From an uncultured Sulfolobales archaeon (GTDB taxonomy: Archaea > Thermoproteota > Thermoprotei_A > Sulfolobales > Desulfurococcaceae): a stretch of 64,000 bases of DNA. The stretch covers positions 1 through 64,000 of the forward strand of contig CALIML010000003.1 of the NCBI GenBank assembly GCA_938045475.1, in the 5' to 3' direction. This document shows, one piece after another, positions 1 to 8,800 of the stretch (positions are counted from its first letter, which is position 1; every line of letters begins with the position of its first letter). A program made the position numbers and the translations under genes. Below the pieces are notes generated by a model. The model worked only from the letters and a program-made list of their open reading frames with translations. It was not told where the DNA came from and did not search any database.

Positions 1-148
1 AGATGAATACGTCAAGAACCTATTGCATGAAATAAAGCCGGAGGGGGGATTCATGATAATGCCTGGGATCTTTGAGCTCCCGGCTGATGCGAATCCAGCA
101 AGCGTTAAGGCATACATAAACGCCGTATTAAAGTATGGGACCTACTGA
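1..148 (+). CDS. C-terminal end of a uroporphyrinogen decarboxylase-like (URO-D/MtaA family) protein, partial
   Basis: An open frame enters from the left edge and ends at TGA 146-148, leaving 48 residues. The visible tail has a Pro-Glu-Gly-Gly-Phe stretch, then MPGIFELPADANP, and ends in a helix with KYGTY. This resembles the last strand and helix of URO-D-fold proteins (uroporphyrinogen decarboxylases and corrinoid methyltransferases of the MtaA type), where a GGF/GGY strand is followed by a conserved Pro/Asp turn and a final helix. Most of the gene lies outside the window, so substrate and pathway cannot be judged. The family call rests on this tail only. Confidence 0.4.
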   Translation, partial: DEYVKNLLHEIKPEGGFMIMPGIFELPADANPASVKAYINAVLKYGTY

Positions 149-517
149 GCAAATAATTTTCCTCTAGTTTCAATCCCAACTTTCTTCCTGCACTCATTGC
201 TACATATTATGGGAATTCTATTGACATCAGCTGTAGCTTAGCAAAGCTTAAGGAAGGTGTAAAAGTCTACGCTTAATTCAAATATTCAGTGCTTTTAGAG
301 TATGGCAGTATTACGGCTGTGTAATGGCTCAGAGCATGCCGCAGCGCCAGGGAATAGCTCTTCTCAATTCCCTTCCCTAGGGAAGCTGCTCCACACCATA
401 GTAGTTGAAAAAGCTAATGTCATTTAAAACGAGCCCCACAGTAGAAAGTTATTTACCTGCAATAGCTCTTAATAATAGGCTAAAAGCTCTGCGGGATGAA
501 GGTGTGGTGGAGGTATA
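149..517. other. Intergenic spacer without a clear gene
   Basis: No convincing gene is seen. On the minus strand about 25 codons near 150-225 read like a Cys-containing fragment (CSNEC), but they have no start and may be chance or debris. The downstream gene has its ribosome binding site at the right edge (GGAGGT, 509-514). Confidence 0.4.
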
Positions 518-970
518 TTGGTTAAAATCTCTAGAAAAGTAGTGGAAGATCTTGAAGTGGAAGTGCTTGAGTTTGAGGACACTGTAGAGACTGTTGAAAA
601 AGCATCTTTGCTAAGCGGTTATCCCCCAGAAATGATAGTTAAGACTTTGCTCCTCAAGGCTTGTGGAACGTATCTCATAGCTATAGTTAGAGGTGATAGA
701 AGAATAGACTACGATAAGGCGTTGAGATACCTTGGAAGCAGGCCTGCTCTAGCCAATCCAGCGGAAGTCCTTAGAATATTGGGCTTAGAAGCAGGCGCAG
801 TAACTCCTCTTAACCCCCTAGTTAAAAACACCCGTGTCATACTTGATCCAGCAATAACAGCTTTTAGCGAAGTGGTGTGTGGAGGAGGATCTAAGAACGT
901 TTTATTTAAGTTAAGGACGAAAGACTTAGTTGATTACTTAAGGCCGGAGATAGCTGACATATTCAAATGA
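518..970 (+). CDS. YbaK/EbsC-family aminoacyl-tRNA deacylase-like protein
   Basis: 150 residues, starting at a TTG directly behind GGAGGT (509-514), which decides the start. The sequence has the YbaK/ProX pattern: a helix with the invariant Lys in IVKTLLLK near residue 42, a strand LIAIVRGD, and the AGAVTPL loop near residue 94, which corresponds to the GAV(S/T)P substrate loop of the family. Family members hydrolyse mischarged tRNAs (for example Cys-tRNAPro or Ala-tRNAPro) in trans, and the length is typical of the stand-alone domain. The gene is monocistronic here and convergent with the KaiC-like gene. The exact tRNA substrate cannot be read from the sequence. Confidence 0.8.
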   Translation: MVKISRKVVEDLEVEVLEFEDTVETVEKASLLSGYPPEMIVKTLLLKACGTYLIAIVRGDRRIDYDKALRYLGSRPALANPAEVLRILGLEAGAVTPLNPLVKNTRVILDPAITAFSEVVCGGGSKNVLFKLRTKDLVDYLRPEIADIFK

Positions 971-1027
971 TCTATTCATCTCCTTAAACACGTTTACAGA
1001 AGGCAGCTGCATGAGCCGATCGTTTGC

Positions 1028-2443
1028 TTAAGCAGGGTGCTGAGTTACTGCAAGCTTTGTATTCACTAATTCAATTACTTCATCAACGCATTCATTTATT
1101 TCCTCTGACGACGCTATATAGGGCTTTTCATTCCTCCTCCATATGAATGCTCTATAGTTAACTTTCCCCATTCCACTGTTTGAATACCTAAACCTTATTA
1201 ATGCATCGGAAACCCTGCACTCTAATCTATAGGACAATCTGCTTGTATAAGCTCCAATGCGTATAACTAGCTTACCCCGCTCCCTAAAGTAATTCATCTG
1301 ATTATAGAGTTCTCGAATATGCCTACTTGACTCCACGGCATGCCTCGGTATTTCAACGCCATGGAATACCACTGCATCGAAATCCCCACTATTGATAAGG
1401 CTTAGTTCTCTAGCTGTAAGCTGAGAGATGCTGTATGAGAAGGGATTTATGCCCCTGAACACTATGTACTTATTAACTATTTTCTCAGCCATAGAGCCAT
1501 CAATGCCTTGAATCACAAGTCTCCCCACAATAGATTCCCTAATGGATTCCGGAGGATATCTATAGCTTATCAGTATAGCCCTCAAGTCGTTTTGAACTAC
1601 TATGCCTAACGCTAGCATCAATGAATCGATGCATTCACCATCTGCTGGATACACAATGTTAACTACTTGACCTCTATGCATGTGATCAAGAGTCTTCTTC
1701 AATAAGTTGCACGGCAAATGCAGTTTCCCTCCCTCACGCCCAATTTCCTCGAGTACTGTAGGCAGCCACACTTCAAACCCCTTGCCTTCAGTTATTGAAA
1801 ATGGTATTTCAGCTAATGTCACTGGAGCTCCTCTAATTTTTCTAGCTTCAAGCACTCTAGTCAAAAACCCCTCTTCCACTCTGTGCTTAAGGAGCAGCAC
1901 TGCATCAGCTATAAACTCGATGCCTCCCAGCTCAAGCTTCTCTAAGCCATAAGGAGTTTCCGCGATTAAAGCGACTAAGCCTTTGAATACCTGGGGCAAG
2001 CTATAGAAGAAGTTTTGAAGCCAAGACCTCTTGCTAGCATTGTCTATAACTACTTCCAGTAAAGCATTAATTGAATCCACTATCAGTACATCGAACCTAT
2101 CGCTAGATAAGAGCTTGTTAAGCATCATAACAGTGCCCTCAATGTCGAAAGATATGGGGAGCTTGACGAACTTAAAGAGACCGGAGGCCTCAGCACTCCT
2201 TAAGTTTAAGCCGAGTCTATCCATAAAGCTAAGGAACCTATCTCTATCTTCTTGAAATGATATGTAGAGGCATTTATGCCCTCTTAAAGTATTCGCATAA
2301 CATATTGTTGAAGCAAGAGTGGTCTTGCCTGCGCCTGGGTGTCCGGCTATAACAATTAGGTGGTGTGCAGGCAGCATTAAGCCTCTAAAAAGTCTATCCA
2401 AGCCTTCTACTCCAAACGTCAGAGTTTCATGAGGCTCTCGCAA
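1028..2443 (-). CDS. KaiC/RadA-type RecA-fold ATPase with a degenerate second half
   Basis: 471 residues. Walker A is AGHPGAGKTT (residues 33-42) and Walker B is FDVLIVDS (about 118-124), with the KaiC-like segment EDRDRFLSFMDRLGL after the first helix. The second half, from about residue 250, has a similar strand pattern but no Walker A, so it is probably an inactive RecA-like copy. Archaeal KaiC homologues of this type are signalling or regulatory ATPases of unknown partner, not clock proteins. The start MREPHETLTFGVEGLD places the usual T-G-(I/V)-x-G-L-D motif at the N-terminus. No operon partner is evident. Confidence 0.75.
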   Translation of the reverse strand: MREPHETLTFGVEGLDRLFRGLMLPAHHLIVIAGHPGAGKTTLASTICYANTLRGHKCLYISFQEDRDRFLSFMDRLGLNLRSAEASGLFKFVKLPISFDIEGTVMMLNKLLSSDRFDVLIVDSINALLEVVIDNASKRSWLQNFFYSLPQVFKGLVALIAETPYGLEKLELGGIEFIADAVLLLKHRVEEGFLTRVLEARKIRGAPVTLAEIPFSITEGKGFEVWLPTVLEEIGREGGKLHLPCNLLKKTLDHMHRGQVVNIVYPADGECIDSLMLALGIVVQNDLRAILISYRYPPESIRESIVGRLVIQGIDGSMAEKIVNKYIVFRGINPFSYSISQLTARELSLINSGDFDAVVFHGVEIPRHAVESSRHIRELYNQMNYFRERGKLVIRIGAYTSRLSYRLECRVSDALIRFRYSNSGMGKVNYRAFIWRRNEKPYIASSEEINECVDEVIELVNTKLAVTQHPA

Positions 2444-2587
2444 AAATGCTCCACCCCCTGATACTATGTTTTTAGTTAGATAAAAGCTAAACTACTCGTT
2501 AAGTATATGGGTACAGAGCTCGTTAACTTGCTCTGACCTAGGTTTTACAGTTTACATACATAAATCGCAAGGAATGAATATAGCTCT

Positions 2588-2956
2588 TCATGCAGCGCTC
2601 ATTACTGCATCTAGAAACGAGCCCGGAGGTTTTATTACTGCTGCAATGGCTACCTCCCTACTAGGCTTCCTACCCCTATTGCTCGCTATTGAAAGTATTA
2701 TGTCTATTAGTTCTTCTCTAGATGGAGCTCTACCAGTTATGAAGGTCCTTCCATTAATGTCTATCCTCGGCAGATCGGGATTTGAAAGACCCATTGGATC
2801 GTATATCCAGACGTTAACAGGTACTATGTCTATCCAAATACCATACCTATCCAGCATCTCTTCAGCAACACTCCAAACAGTTCTAAAAGCTTCATCACCA
2901 ACATCATCAAAACCCATGTACACAGTTACTTCAACTTTAAAAACATCGCTTGGCAT
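2588..2956 (-). CDS. Small thioredoxin-fold-like protein of unknown function
   Basis: 122 residues. The order of elements suggests a thioredoxin-like fold: a first strand KVEVTVYMGF, a helix AFRTVWSVAEEMLDRYG, a second strand IDIVPVNVWIY, a cis-Pro-like DLPRIDINGR segment and the C-terminal helix SREELIDIILSIAS. The CxxC active site is absent, so redox activity is unlikely. An open frame on the opposite strand (2574-3068) is longer, but its composition is a typical antisense shadow. It may be a metal- or acid-binding Trx-like protein. No partner is obvious. Confidence 0.6.
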   Translation of the reverse strand: MPSDVFKVEVTVYMGFDDVGDEAFRTVWSVAEEMLDRYGIWIDIVPVNVWIYDPMGLSNPDLPRIDINGRTFITGRAPSREELIDIILSIASNRGRKPSREVAIAAVIKPPGSFLDAVMSAA

Positions 2957-3133
2957 AGCTATAAACCCCTGTAGGAGTATGCACCCTATAAGGCTTATAA
3001 AAGAAAGGGTTCAGCCCCATAATTGGTTGATTCAACTGATCGCCACCATCACTTCAGGGCTCCCATAAACTTCTCAAGGACTTTATCTTTAAATGCAAAG
3101 GCTTGGTTCCTTTAGGGCTAAGTAAGGCAGTGT

Positions 3134-3889
3134 TTATTGAAATAAGTGGCTGCACACAGGGCATTTCGGATTTCTTTTTATACTCACGCTAATTAAGCTG
3201 AGGCTATGTCCATTGAATAACATTAGTTTCCCCTTAGCGATTTCCCCGCATCCTGTAAGGATCTTTATTGCTTCAAGAGCCTCCATAGCTCCAAGTATTC
3301 CTGGAATAGGCCCTATTATTGGAAACGGCTTCCTCTCGGAGAGCTTTGCTGGAATAATGCATTGTAGGCAGGCTGTTTCACCAGGTACTATGACCATGAG
3401 TTGTCCATAGAATCCTTCAACGCCTGCGTGAATTAAAGGCTTTCCATACTTAACGCAAACTCTATTCAACAAGATCCTGGTACCCCAGTTATCTAGAGCA
3501 TCTATGGCTAAGTCTACTTTAGGCACAATTTCTTCAGCTAAGCCTTCATCAAAGTCTCTACTTAAGGTTAAGACATCTACGTTTGGATTAAGCTCCCTAA
3601 GCCTTCTTAATGTAGCGCTAGCCTTACTTAACCCAACGTCGCTTGACGTGTAAAGTATTTGCCTGTTTAAATTACTTAGTTCAACTCGTTCACGATCAAC
3701 GACTATTATTCTTCCAACGCCGGCTGCAGCTAAGTAATATAGTGCTGATGAGCCAAGGCCCCCCGCTCCTACAACAAGTACTCTAGATTTCTTTAACTTA
3801 GCTTGACTTTCTTCGCCGAAGAGAATTATTTGCCTATTATATCTCTCTAACTCCTCGCTAGTTAATGAGGTATCGCTGTCCACCTTCAC
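3134..3889 (-). CDS. E1-like adenylyltransferase (ThiF/MoeB/UbaA family), catalytic Cys position not conserved
   Basis: 251 residues. It has the E1 nucleotide site GAGGLGS (residues 41-47), the Arg finger in LSNLNRQ, Lys in GLSKA and the Mg-binding Asp in DALDNW. Two Cys pairs (CLQC and CPVC) form the usual structural zinc site. The family adenylates the C-terminal Gly of ubiquitin-like sulfur carriers or SAMPs. In the segment before PGILGAMEALEAIK, where many relatives carry the catalytic Cys, this protein has Lys, Arg and Pro instead, which suggests adenylation without a thioester or persulfide. The start overlaps the stop of the upstream gene (3886-3889, ATGA), so translation is probably coupled. 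No ubiquitin-like carrier is found in the window. Confidence 0.85.
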   Translation of the reverse strand: MKVDSDTSLTSEELERYNRQIILFGEESQAKLKKSRVLVVGAGGLGSSALYYLAAAGVGRIIVVDRERVELSNLNRQILYTSSDVGLSKASATLRRLRELNPNVDVLTLSRDFDEGLAEEIVPKVDLAIDALDNWGTRILLNRVCVKYGKPLIHAGVEGFYGQLMVIVPGETACLQCIIPAKLSERKPFPIIGPIPGILGAMEALEAIKILTGCGEIAKGKLMLFNGHSLSLISVSIKRNPKCPVCSHLFQ

Positions 3890-4413
3890 TTCACTTCAAA
3901 CATTATTCTTTCACAACCTCTAATATAAGCTCCTTTAGGGACTTTAAAGAACATTATTCTGTCGTTAATTAAGCTGTAGTTTACCCCTAGATCTACTTGA
4001 ATTACCTTAGAGCCCCTTGGGAAAAACCAGTAGACGGCGTAGTCGTACCCTACGTATTCCTCTTCATAGTAGTTTTCATAGATGTTTAACCCACTCTTCA
4101 GCTGGCCTTCAAACTCAATTACGAAGGCTGCATAAGCTATTCTCTTCAATCGGCGGAGCCCTACCTCTACACTGACTACCCTTGGCCTAACCCTCTCCCC
4201 ATTAACCACTACTTTCTCCTGATCTAGGTAGAACTGCATATTGTTTTTAAGAGCCTCAACTTCGCTCTTAAATCGTGTAGGGCTTGAAACTACTTCAGCA
4301 TAATAATGCGCTGGATCATAGTAGTCAAACACTACTACTTGCGTGAAGGCCCCACTCCCATCGACGTGGAAGAAGCCTTGGCCATAGATGGGTCTAATCC
4401 CGCTGTAGTTCAC
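3886..4413 (-). CDS. Hypothetical protein in the E1-like / membrane-HTH operon
   Basis: 175 residues, rich in Tyr and acidic residues (YENYYEEEYVGYDYAVYWFFP). No signal peptide or membrane segment is seen, and no family was recognised. Alternating strands (VVSVEVGLRRL, YAAFVIEFEG, KVIQVDLGV) suggest a beta-rich domain. ATGA overlaps on both sides (4410-4413 and 3886-3889) tie it to the membrane winged-helix protein upstream and the E1-like protein downstream, so the three are probably made together. The tail (CERIMFEVK) lacks the terminal Gly-Gly of a sulfur carrier, so it is not the E1 substrate by that criterion. Confidence 0.6.
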   Translation of the reverse strand: MNYSGIRPIYGQGFFHVDGSGAFTQVVVFDYYDPAHYYAEVVSSPTRFKSEVEALKNNMQFYLDQEKVVVNGERVRPRVVSVEVGLRRLKRIAYAAFVIEFEGQLKSGLNIYENYYEEEYVGYDYAVYWFFPRGSKVIQVDLGVNYSLINDRIMFFKVPKGAYIRGCERIMFEVK

Positions 4414-5402
4414 TCAGCGCCCCCCTTTGATGACAGAGACTTGTATATGCTCCATCCTTTATTCGTCAACTTAACAATGTTGATTTTCCCAGATCTTTCG
4501 ATCACTATGTAATTGTTCTCACTAAGCCTCTTCAACTTCCTGGATATAGTTGACTTTGGCTTCTCAAGCAACTTCACTAACTTTACTTGAGGCAAGCCGT
4601 TCTCCCCAGCGCGGCCAACGGCGTATATTATGTCCTTCATTACGTCGTCTGACATTATATCCCTTGGAGAAACCTCCTCAATGCTCACTGCATCCTTATG
4701 TGCCCTGCGCTTAAAGAGGTATAGGACTATTAAAGCTATGGCAGCTGTACCCGCTGTTAAGCCAGCAATAAGTTCTAACGGAATTCCGCCAAGCGGAGCC
4801 GCCTGCGTTTCAGTAGTTGGAGGGGGGGTTGAAGGAGGTGTAGTTGGCGGCTCTATAAAGCCGCTGAACATAATTATGCTGTATGACTGGGGGTCAAGTA
4901 ATTGAATTTCTATTACATCGTTTACTTTACTAATGCTGTATCTCCCTACTGAAGTTACTAGCGGCTCGTAGTCACTTGGAATGCGGATGATACAATTCTT
5001 AACAACTCCTCCATATAGTTCCAAGTTTACAGTAATTGAGTAGATGCCGTAGCCCAGCTCCTCAAAGGCGTTTAGAGGTATGTACGTTATATTTAATGTG
5101 TTAGCGTCAGACACCATGACTTCAAACGTAGTTGCATTAATTGCATTAAATGGAAGTACTGCGCCTCTTTCATTAACGGCGTTCAGTATGTAGAGTTTTT
5201 CAGCTCCTTCAACTACATTGCTTAGGACTAGAATTGCATTGCCGTAGGCTAAGGATACATACATGTTGACTACAATTAAGTTGACTTCAGGGTCAGCCGT
5301 TATTCCTATGTAGATTCCGCTTACTTGCTGTAAGTAAGTACTTTTAACACAGCCAATAAAAGCCAGCAACGCTAAGAGGACTACTGCAAGCAGCTGCCTC
5401 AT
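4410..5402 (-). CDS. Membrane-anchored protein with extracytoplasmic domain and cytoplasmic winged-helix domain
   Basis: 330 residues: a secretion signal (1-18), a beta-rich exterior domain (about 25-180), a Pro/Thr linker (PPTTPPSTPPPTT, 185-197), one membrane helix (208-230) followed by KRR, and a cytoplasmic winged helix (254-320) with recognition helix STISRKLKRLSENN. This architecture is widespread in archaea and is thought to couple an outside signal to transcription, without a kinase. It is first in a three-gene operon with a promoter-like TTTATA upstream of 5402. The ligand is unknown. The topology call is firm; the regulatory role is inferred from the domain order. Confidence 0.75.
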   Translation of the reverse strand: MRQLLAVVLLALLAFIGCVKSTYLQQVSGIYIGITADPEVNLIVVNMYVSLAYGNAILVLSNVVEGAEKLYILNAVNERGAVLPFNAINATTFEVMVSDANTLNITYIPLNAFEELGYGIYSITVNLELYGGVVKNCIIRIPSDYEPLVTSVGRYSISKVNDVIEIQLLDPQSYSIIMFSGFIEPPTTPPSTPPPTTETQAAPLGGIPLELIAGLTAGTAAIALIVLYLFKRRAHKDAVSIEEVSPRDIMSDDVMKDIIYAVGRAGENGLPQVKLVKLLEKPKSTISRKLKRLSENNYIVIERSGKINIVKLTNKGWSIYKSLSSKGGAE

Positions 5403-5569
5403 AGATACACCATTCTCCTGTGATTCTAAGTTCAGGAAAGAGAGATATAAATTATGTAAGGCGCCAGATCCTCATTAGTTATTCTAGGAGCTTGCAAGAA
5501 TATGCGCCAATGAATTACTATACGGGGATGCGTCTAAAAAAATGGAGGTAAAAATTGCATGAAGAGCAT

Positions 5570-6724
5570 TTACTTACTCTTTCCAACAATTATTACTCGG
5601 TATTGCGCCTCACTGTTGCCGATCAAGTCTCTAAGAACGCTATTTACAGCATCTCCAAGCGGCTCTCCTTCAGCTAAGCGCTGCATTACTCCAGCTTTAA
5701 TTGATTCCCCAACTACTTTCCGCCAGTTAGGTCCAAACCTACTCCTCAAAGCAATCACTAAACGCTGCGTGTTCTCCAGCCGCGCGACAACTATGTCGCA
5801 AATAGCTTGCCCTACTTCAGCACTACTCACTACTCTTGCTCTAACTCTATATCTGCCCACTACTTTTTCAACTATTCCTCGACTAACCCAGTTCTCCAGT
5901 CTCTCCACAACTCTCTCTCTTACACCTATTTGCAGCTCTTTATCGAGGCCTAGGCCTATAGTCCACAGGAATCTTACAGTAAGCTGTTCCCTAAGGAACC
6001 ACGCTATCACGGATCTTATGAGTAAGCCGTAGGCCCTTACATAGTAGTTATAGCCTGTTACAGCTGCGGCGAGCGCTGCTCCATACTTCTCGAGGGCCGT
6101 TAAGTTGCTTGAGAGCTCAAGTCTATAATCTCCTTCAGCCATCAGTAATTCCACAGATATAGGTATGGACGCGTTTACCTCCGTTAATGCATAGTTTAAA
6201 GCATCGGTTAACAGTGCTCTAAATTCATTAATTAGTTCAGTTACGTCACTGACTGCTTCTAGAGTCACATTACCTGCCTCGCTAAGCGAGCTCCTAAGAG
6301 TTTTAGCCATTGCTTCATGGGCTACAGCCGGCGACCTACTTAGAGTTAGGGTGGAGAGCAATATCATTGCCTTAGCCATTCTATCATTGCTGCCCGAATA
6401 CTCGAGGGCTTTACTGTAGAACCACTCGCTTCTATCAACTATTTTCACTGCGATAACGGAATTGTGCTCAATGCCCCATGTAATCACGGGCTCAGTGATG
6501 TTGCCAACAATGTAGTATAGGTTTAGAAGCTGCTCAAACGACGCATTCCCTAGTAGATCTTTAGAGGCATAAGCATTGTCTAAGTAGTGCGCTGTTAAAT
6601 CATCGTTATCGGCCTCTCCGTAGCTTTCAGCGCTAGCTACATTCAATGCAGTTACTAGCATGGAGACTGCTACAAGTACCACTAATATAATTGAACTAAG
6701 GGGTTTCCAACTCGATTTACCCAC
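5570..6724 (-). CDS. Secreted alpha-helical protein of unknown function
   Basis: 384 residues. A signal peptide is clear (basic MGKSSWK, hydrophobic stretch to about residue 30, ending ASAES). The mature part is largely helical with many Ala and Leu residues and several Asn-x-Ser/Thr sequons, and no membrane anchor is seen at the C-terminus. The middle (about 120-240) looks like repeated helical hairpins. The last 140 residues are basic (RERVVERLENWVSRGIVEKV). No family was recognised. It lies upstream of the membrane winged-helix operon in the same direction, with its own spacer. Confidence 0.55.
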   Translation of the reverse strand: MGKSSWKPLSSIILVVLVAVSMLVTALNVASAESYGEADNDDLTAHYLDNAYASKDLLGNASFEQLLNLYYIVGNITEPVITWGIEHNSVIAVKIVDRSEWFYSKALEYSGSNDRMAKAMILLSTLTLSRSPAVAHEAMAKTLRSSLSEAGNVTLEAVSDVTELINEFRALLTDALNYALTEVNASIPISVELLMAEGDYRLELSSNLTALEKYGAALAAAVTGYNYYVRAYGLLIRSVIAWFLREQLTVRFLWTIGLGLDKELQIGVRERVVERLENWVSRGIVEKVVGRYRVRARVVSSAEVGQAICDIVVARLENTQRLVIALRSRFGPNWRKVVGESIKAGVMQRLAEGEPLGDAVNSVLRDLIGNSEAQYRVIIVGKSK

Positions 6725-6900
6725 AGTACATCACCTCTCTAGCGGAATTAATTAGGTTCCAGCCCTTAAAAGGGGGCGTGTGGATATATGAGCTGCGTTG
6801 TTCCAGTTGATGAGTGGAACTCTGGAACTCCACTAAGTAGCTATGCGGCATTCATTTAAGATTAATAGTTCTCCAGAGAATTGATGCTAGGAATCGAGCT

Positions 6901-7728
6901 ATGCCAATCTACTTTGTGGGGATGGGGCCTTCGCTTAAGTACTTATCGCTTAAAGCTCTTGAAGCTCTATCTAAAGCGGACTTAATAATAGTTGACTCCT
7001 ATACAAGCATTGTGCCCGACTTCAGTATTGAAGGCCTCAAGAAGGCTATAGGGTATAGGCCTGTTGAAGTAATTACAGCCTCTAGAGAGGAGCTTGAAGG
7101 AAAATCCATAGGTAGGCTTATTGAATTAGCTAGAGAGAAAAACGTTGCTTTACTAGTTCCAGGGGATCCATTTATAGCTACAACTCACGACGCCATAAGA
7201 GTTGAAGCGCTTAAAGCTGGCGTGAGAGTTGAAGTAATTCATGGAGTAAGCATATACTCAATGGCTCCTAGCGCGACTGGGCTTCAAGCATACAAGTTTG
7301 GAAAAATGATTACATTAGTATATCCAAGGGGTTCAGTGCCGTGCAGCATAATTGATGCAATCTACGACAATTACTCAAGAGATCTACACACACTCCTTCT
7401 CTTCGACATAAAGCTTGAAGAAGGCTTAGTGATGAGGATTAATGAAGCAGTCAATGTACTCCTATCTCTAGAGCAGCACTGTAGAGGCGTGAGAAGCCTG
7501 GGAGGGATGATTGGGGTATTAATAGCTGGGCTAGGTACATCAGATCAGTTTATAAAGTCAGATCTTTTGGAGAAACTTAAAGATTACAGCAATGCGCCAC
7601 TGCCTCAAAGCCTTGTAATAGTCGCTAAACTCCACCCAATGGAGTTAGAAGCCCTATACTATCAATGCGGTCTTCCAAAAGATCTATATGATTGTCTCTC
7701 CAGCTCTCTGAAAAGACTTATTAAGTAG
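6901..7728 (+). CDS. dphB: Diphthine synthase (diphthamide biosynthesis methyltransferase)
   Basis: 275 residues, close to the usual archaeal length of about 265. It begins MPIYFVGMGPSLKYLSLKALEAL, the tetrapyrrole-methylase-fold N-terminus of Dph5/DphB. PGDPF near residue 94 and the segment GVSIYSMAPSATGLQAYKFGKM are characteristic of diphthine synthases. The enzyme transfers methyl groups from S-adenosylmethionine to the modified histidine of elongation factor 2 during diphthamide synthesis. It stands alone upstream of the ABC transporter genes. Confidence 0.92.
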   Translation: MPIYFVGMGPSLKYLSLKALEALSKADLIIVDSYTSIVPDFSIEGLKKAIGYRPVEVITASREELEGKSIGRLIELAREKNVALLVPGDPFIATTHDAIRVEALKAGVRVEVIHGVSIYSMAPSATGLQAYKFGKMITLVYPRGSVPCSIIDAIYDNYSRDLHTLLLFDIKLEEGLVMRINEAVNVLLSLEQHCRGVRSLGGMIGVLIAGLGTSDQFIKSDLLEKLKDYSNAPLPQSLVIVAKLHPMELEALYYQCGLPKDLYDCLSSSLKRLIK

Positions 7729-7759
7729 CACCTCCTAGATATGGCTAGGGTAGCCACAT

Positions 7760-8800
7760 ATGAGGTATGCTCAATTAGTGCTACTAGCTCTTACACTAGT
7801 TGCAGGCATTACAATAGGATTACTGATTCCATACGCTGGATTCACGGCAGCACCTGCTCATACTATAACCAAGACTGTAACTGAGACCAGTATCACAACA
7901 ATTACACTGACTACACCATTGACTAAACCAGTGTATGAAGTTATTACGTTAAGCGATAAGGCTGGGAGAGTAATTGAGTTCAGCGCAGTTCCCAGTAAGG
8001 TGGTGTCTCTAGCTCCATCAATTACTGAAGCAATGTTCATGCTGGGCCTCGGAGAGCTCATTATAGGAGTCGACGACATATCCTACAGCAACGACTTCAT
8101 GAACATAAGCAGCTCCCTGAAGTCCATGGGGGTAGTTAGCGTCGGCGGATACTGGTGGTCAGCCATAGATACTGAAAAAATACTTAGCTTAAACCCGGAC
8201 TTAGTGTTAGCTGATAAGGGGGCTCACATAAGGTTACTCGACTTCTTCAATGAATATGGAATTAAGGTATTCTACTTAAATGGAGGGTCGGCTGGCAACT
8301 TAAGTGAAGTAATTGAAGACGTTGAGTTGATCTCAAAAATCTTTAGAGTTGAGGACAGGGGGGGAGAGATAAGTTACTTAATAAGAGGATCAATGGAGCT
8401 ACTGAAGGCCAGTGCTGAAGCCAGGGGATTAGTTGATACGAGCGTTGCAATAATTGTTTCAATAGACTCAATGGGCATATGGGTTGCTGGAAGAGGGACT
8501 TTTATAGACGACCTAATTAGCAACATTGGGTTAAAGAACTCAATTCCGCAGAGCGGGTGGCTGGTCGTAAGTCAAGAGGATCTAGCTAGCTTAAGGCCTG
8601 AAGTAATAGTGGTTTTCTCAATGGGCATTAGTGAGGAGGAGTTGAGGAACGCTCTGGAGGCAGCGGGTATTTACTCTATAGGCTCACGCATAATAATCTT
8701 AAGTAGCCATGAAACGGATTCTCTAGCTAGGCCTAGTCCAAGGGTTGTGGAAGGAGCGTGGATATTAATTGAGAAAATATATGAAGTTGCTAGAGGATAG
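7760..8800 (+). CDS. ABC transporter substrate-binding protein, iron-siderophore/cobalamin type
   Basis: 346 residues. An N-terminal hydrophobic segment (about 5-27) is followed by a Thr-rich linker (ITKTVTETSITTITLTT), typical of archaeal binding proteins tethered to the cell surface. The FhuD/BtuF-type domain starts near residue 70, with SKVVSLAPSITEAMFMLGLGE and later the second lobe beginning near VAIIVSIDSMG. Substrates of the family are ferric chelates, haem or cobalamin; the sequence does not tell which. It is the first gene of a three-gene operon. Its stop (8800) overlaps the permease start. Confidence 0.87.
   Translation: MRYAQLVLLALTLVAGITIGLLIPYAGFTAAPAHTITKTVTETSITTITLTTPLTKPVYEVITLSDKAGRVIEFSAVPSKVVSLAPSITEAMFMLGLGELIIGVDDISYSNDFMNISSSLKSMGVVSVGGYWWSAIDTEKILSLNPDLVLADKGAHIRLLDFFNEYGIKVFYLNGGSAGNLSEVIEDVELISKIFRVEDRGGEISYLIRGSMELLKASAEARGLVDTSVAIIVSIDSMGIWVAGRGTFIDDLISNIGLKNSIPQSGWLVVSQEDLASLRPEVIVVFSMGISEEELRNALEAAGIYSIGSRIIILSSHETDSLARPSPRVVEGAWILIEKIYEVARG

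Noticed and set aside
2574-3068. 164-codon plus-strand open frame over the Trx-like gene
   Set aside because: Ser/Ile-rich composition typical of an antisense shadow; the minus-strand frame has a sensible fold pattern.
6789-6860. 23-codon frame MSCVVPVDEWNSG... upstream of dphB
   Set aside because: No ribosome binding site or family; the region also contains a simple GTTCCA/TGGAAC inverted repeat, so chance is likely.
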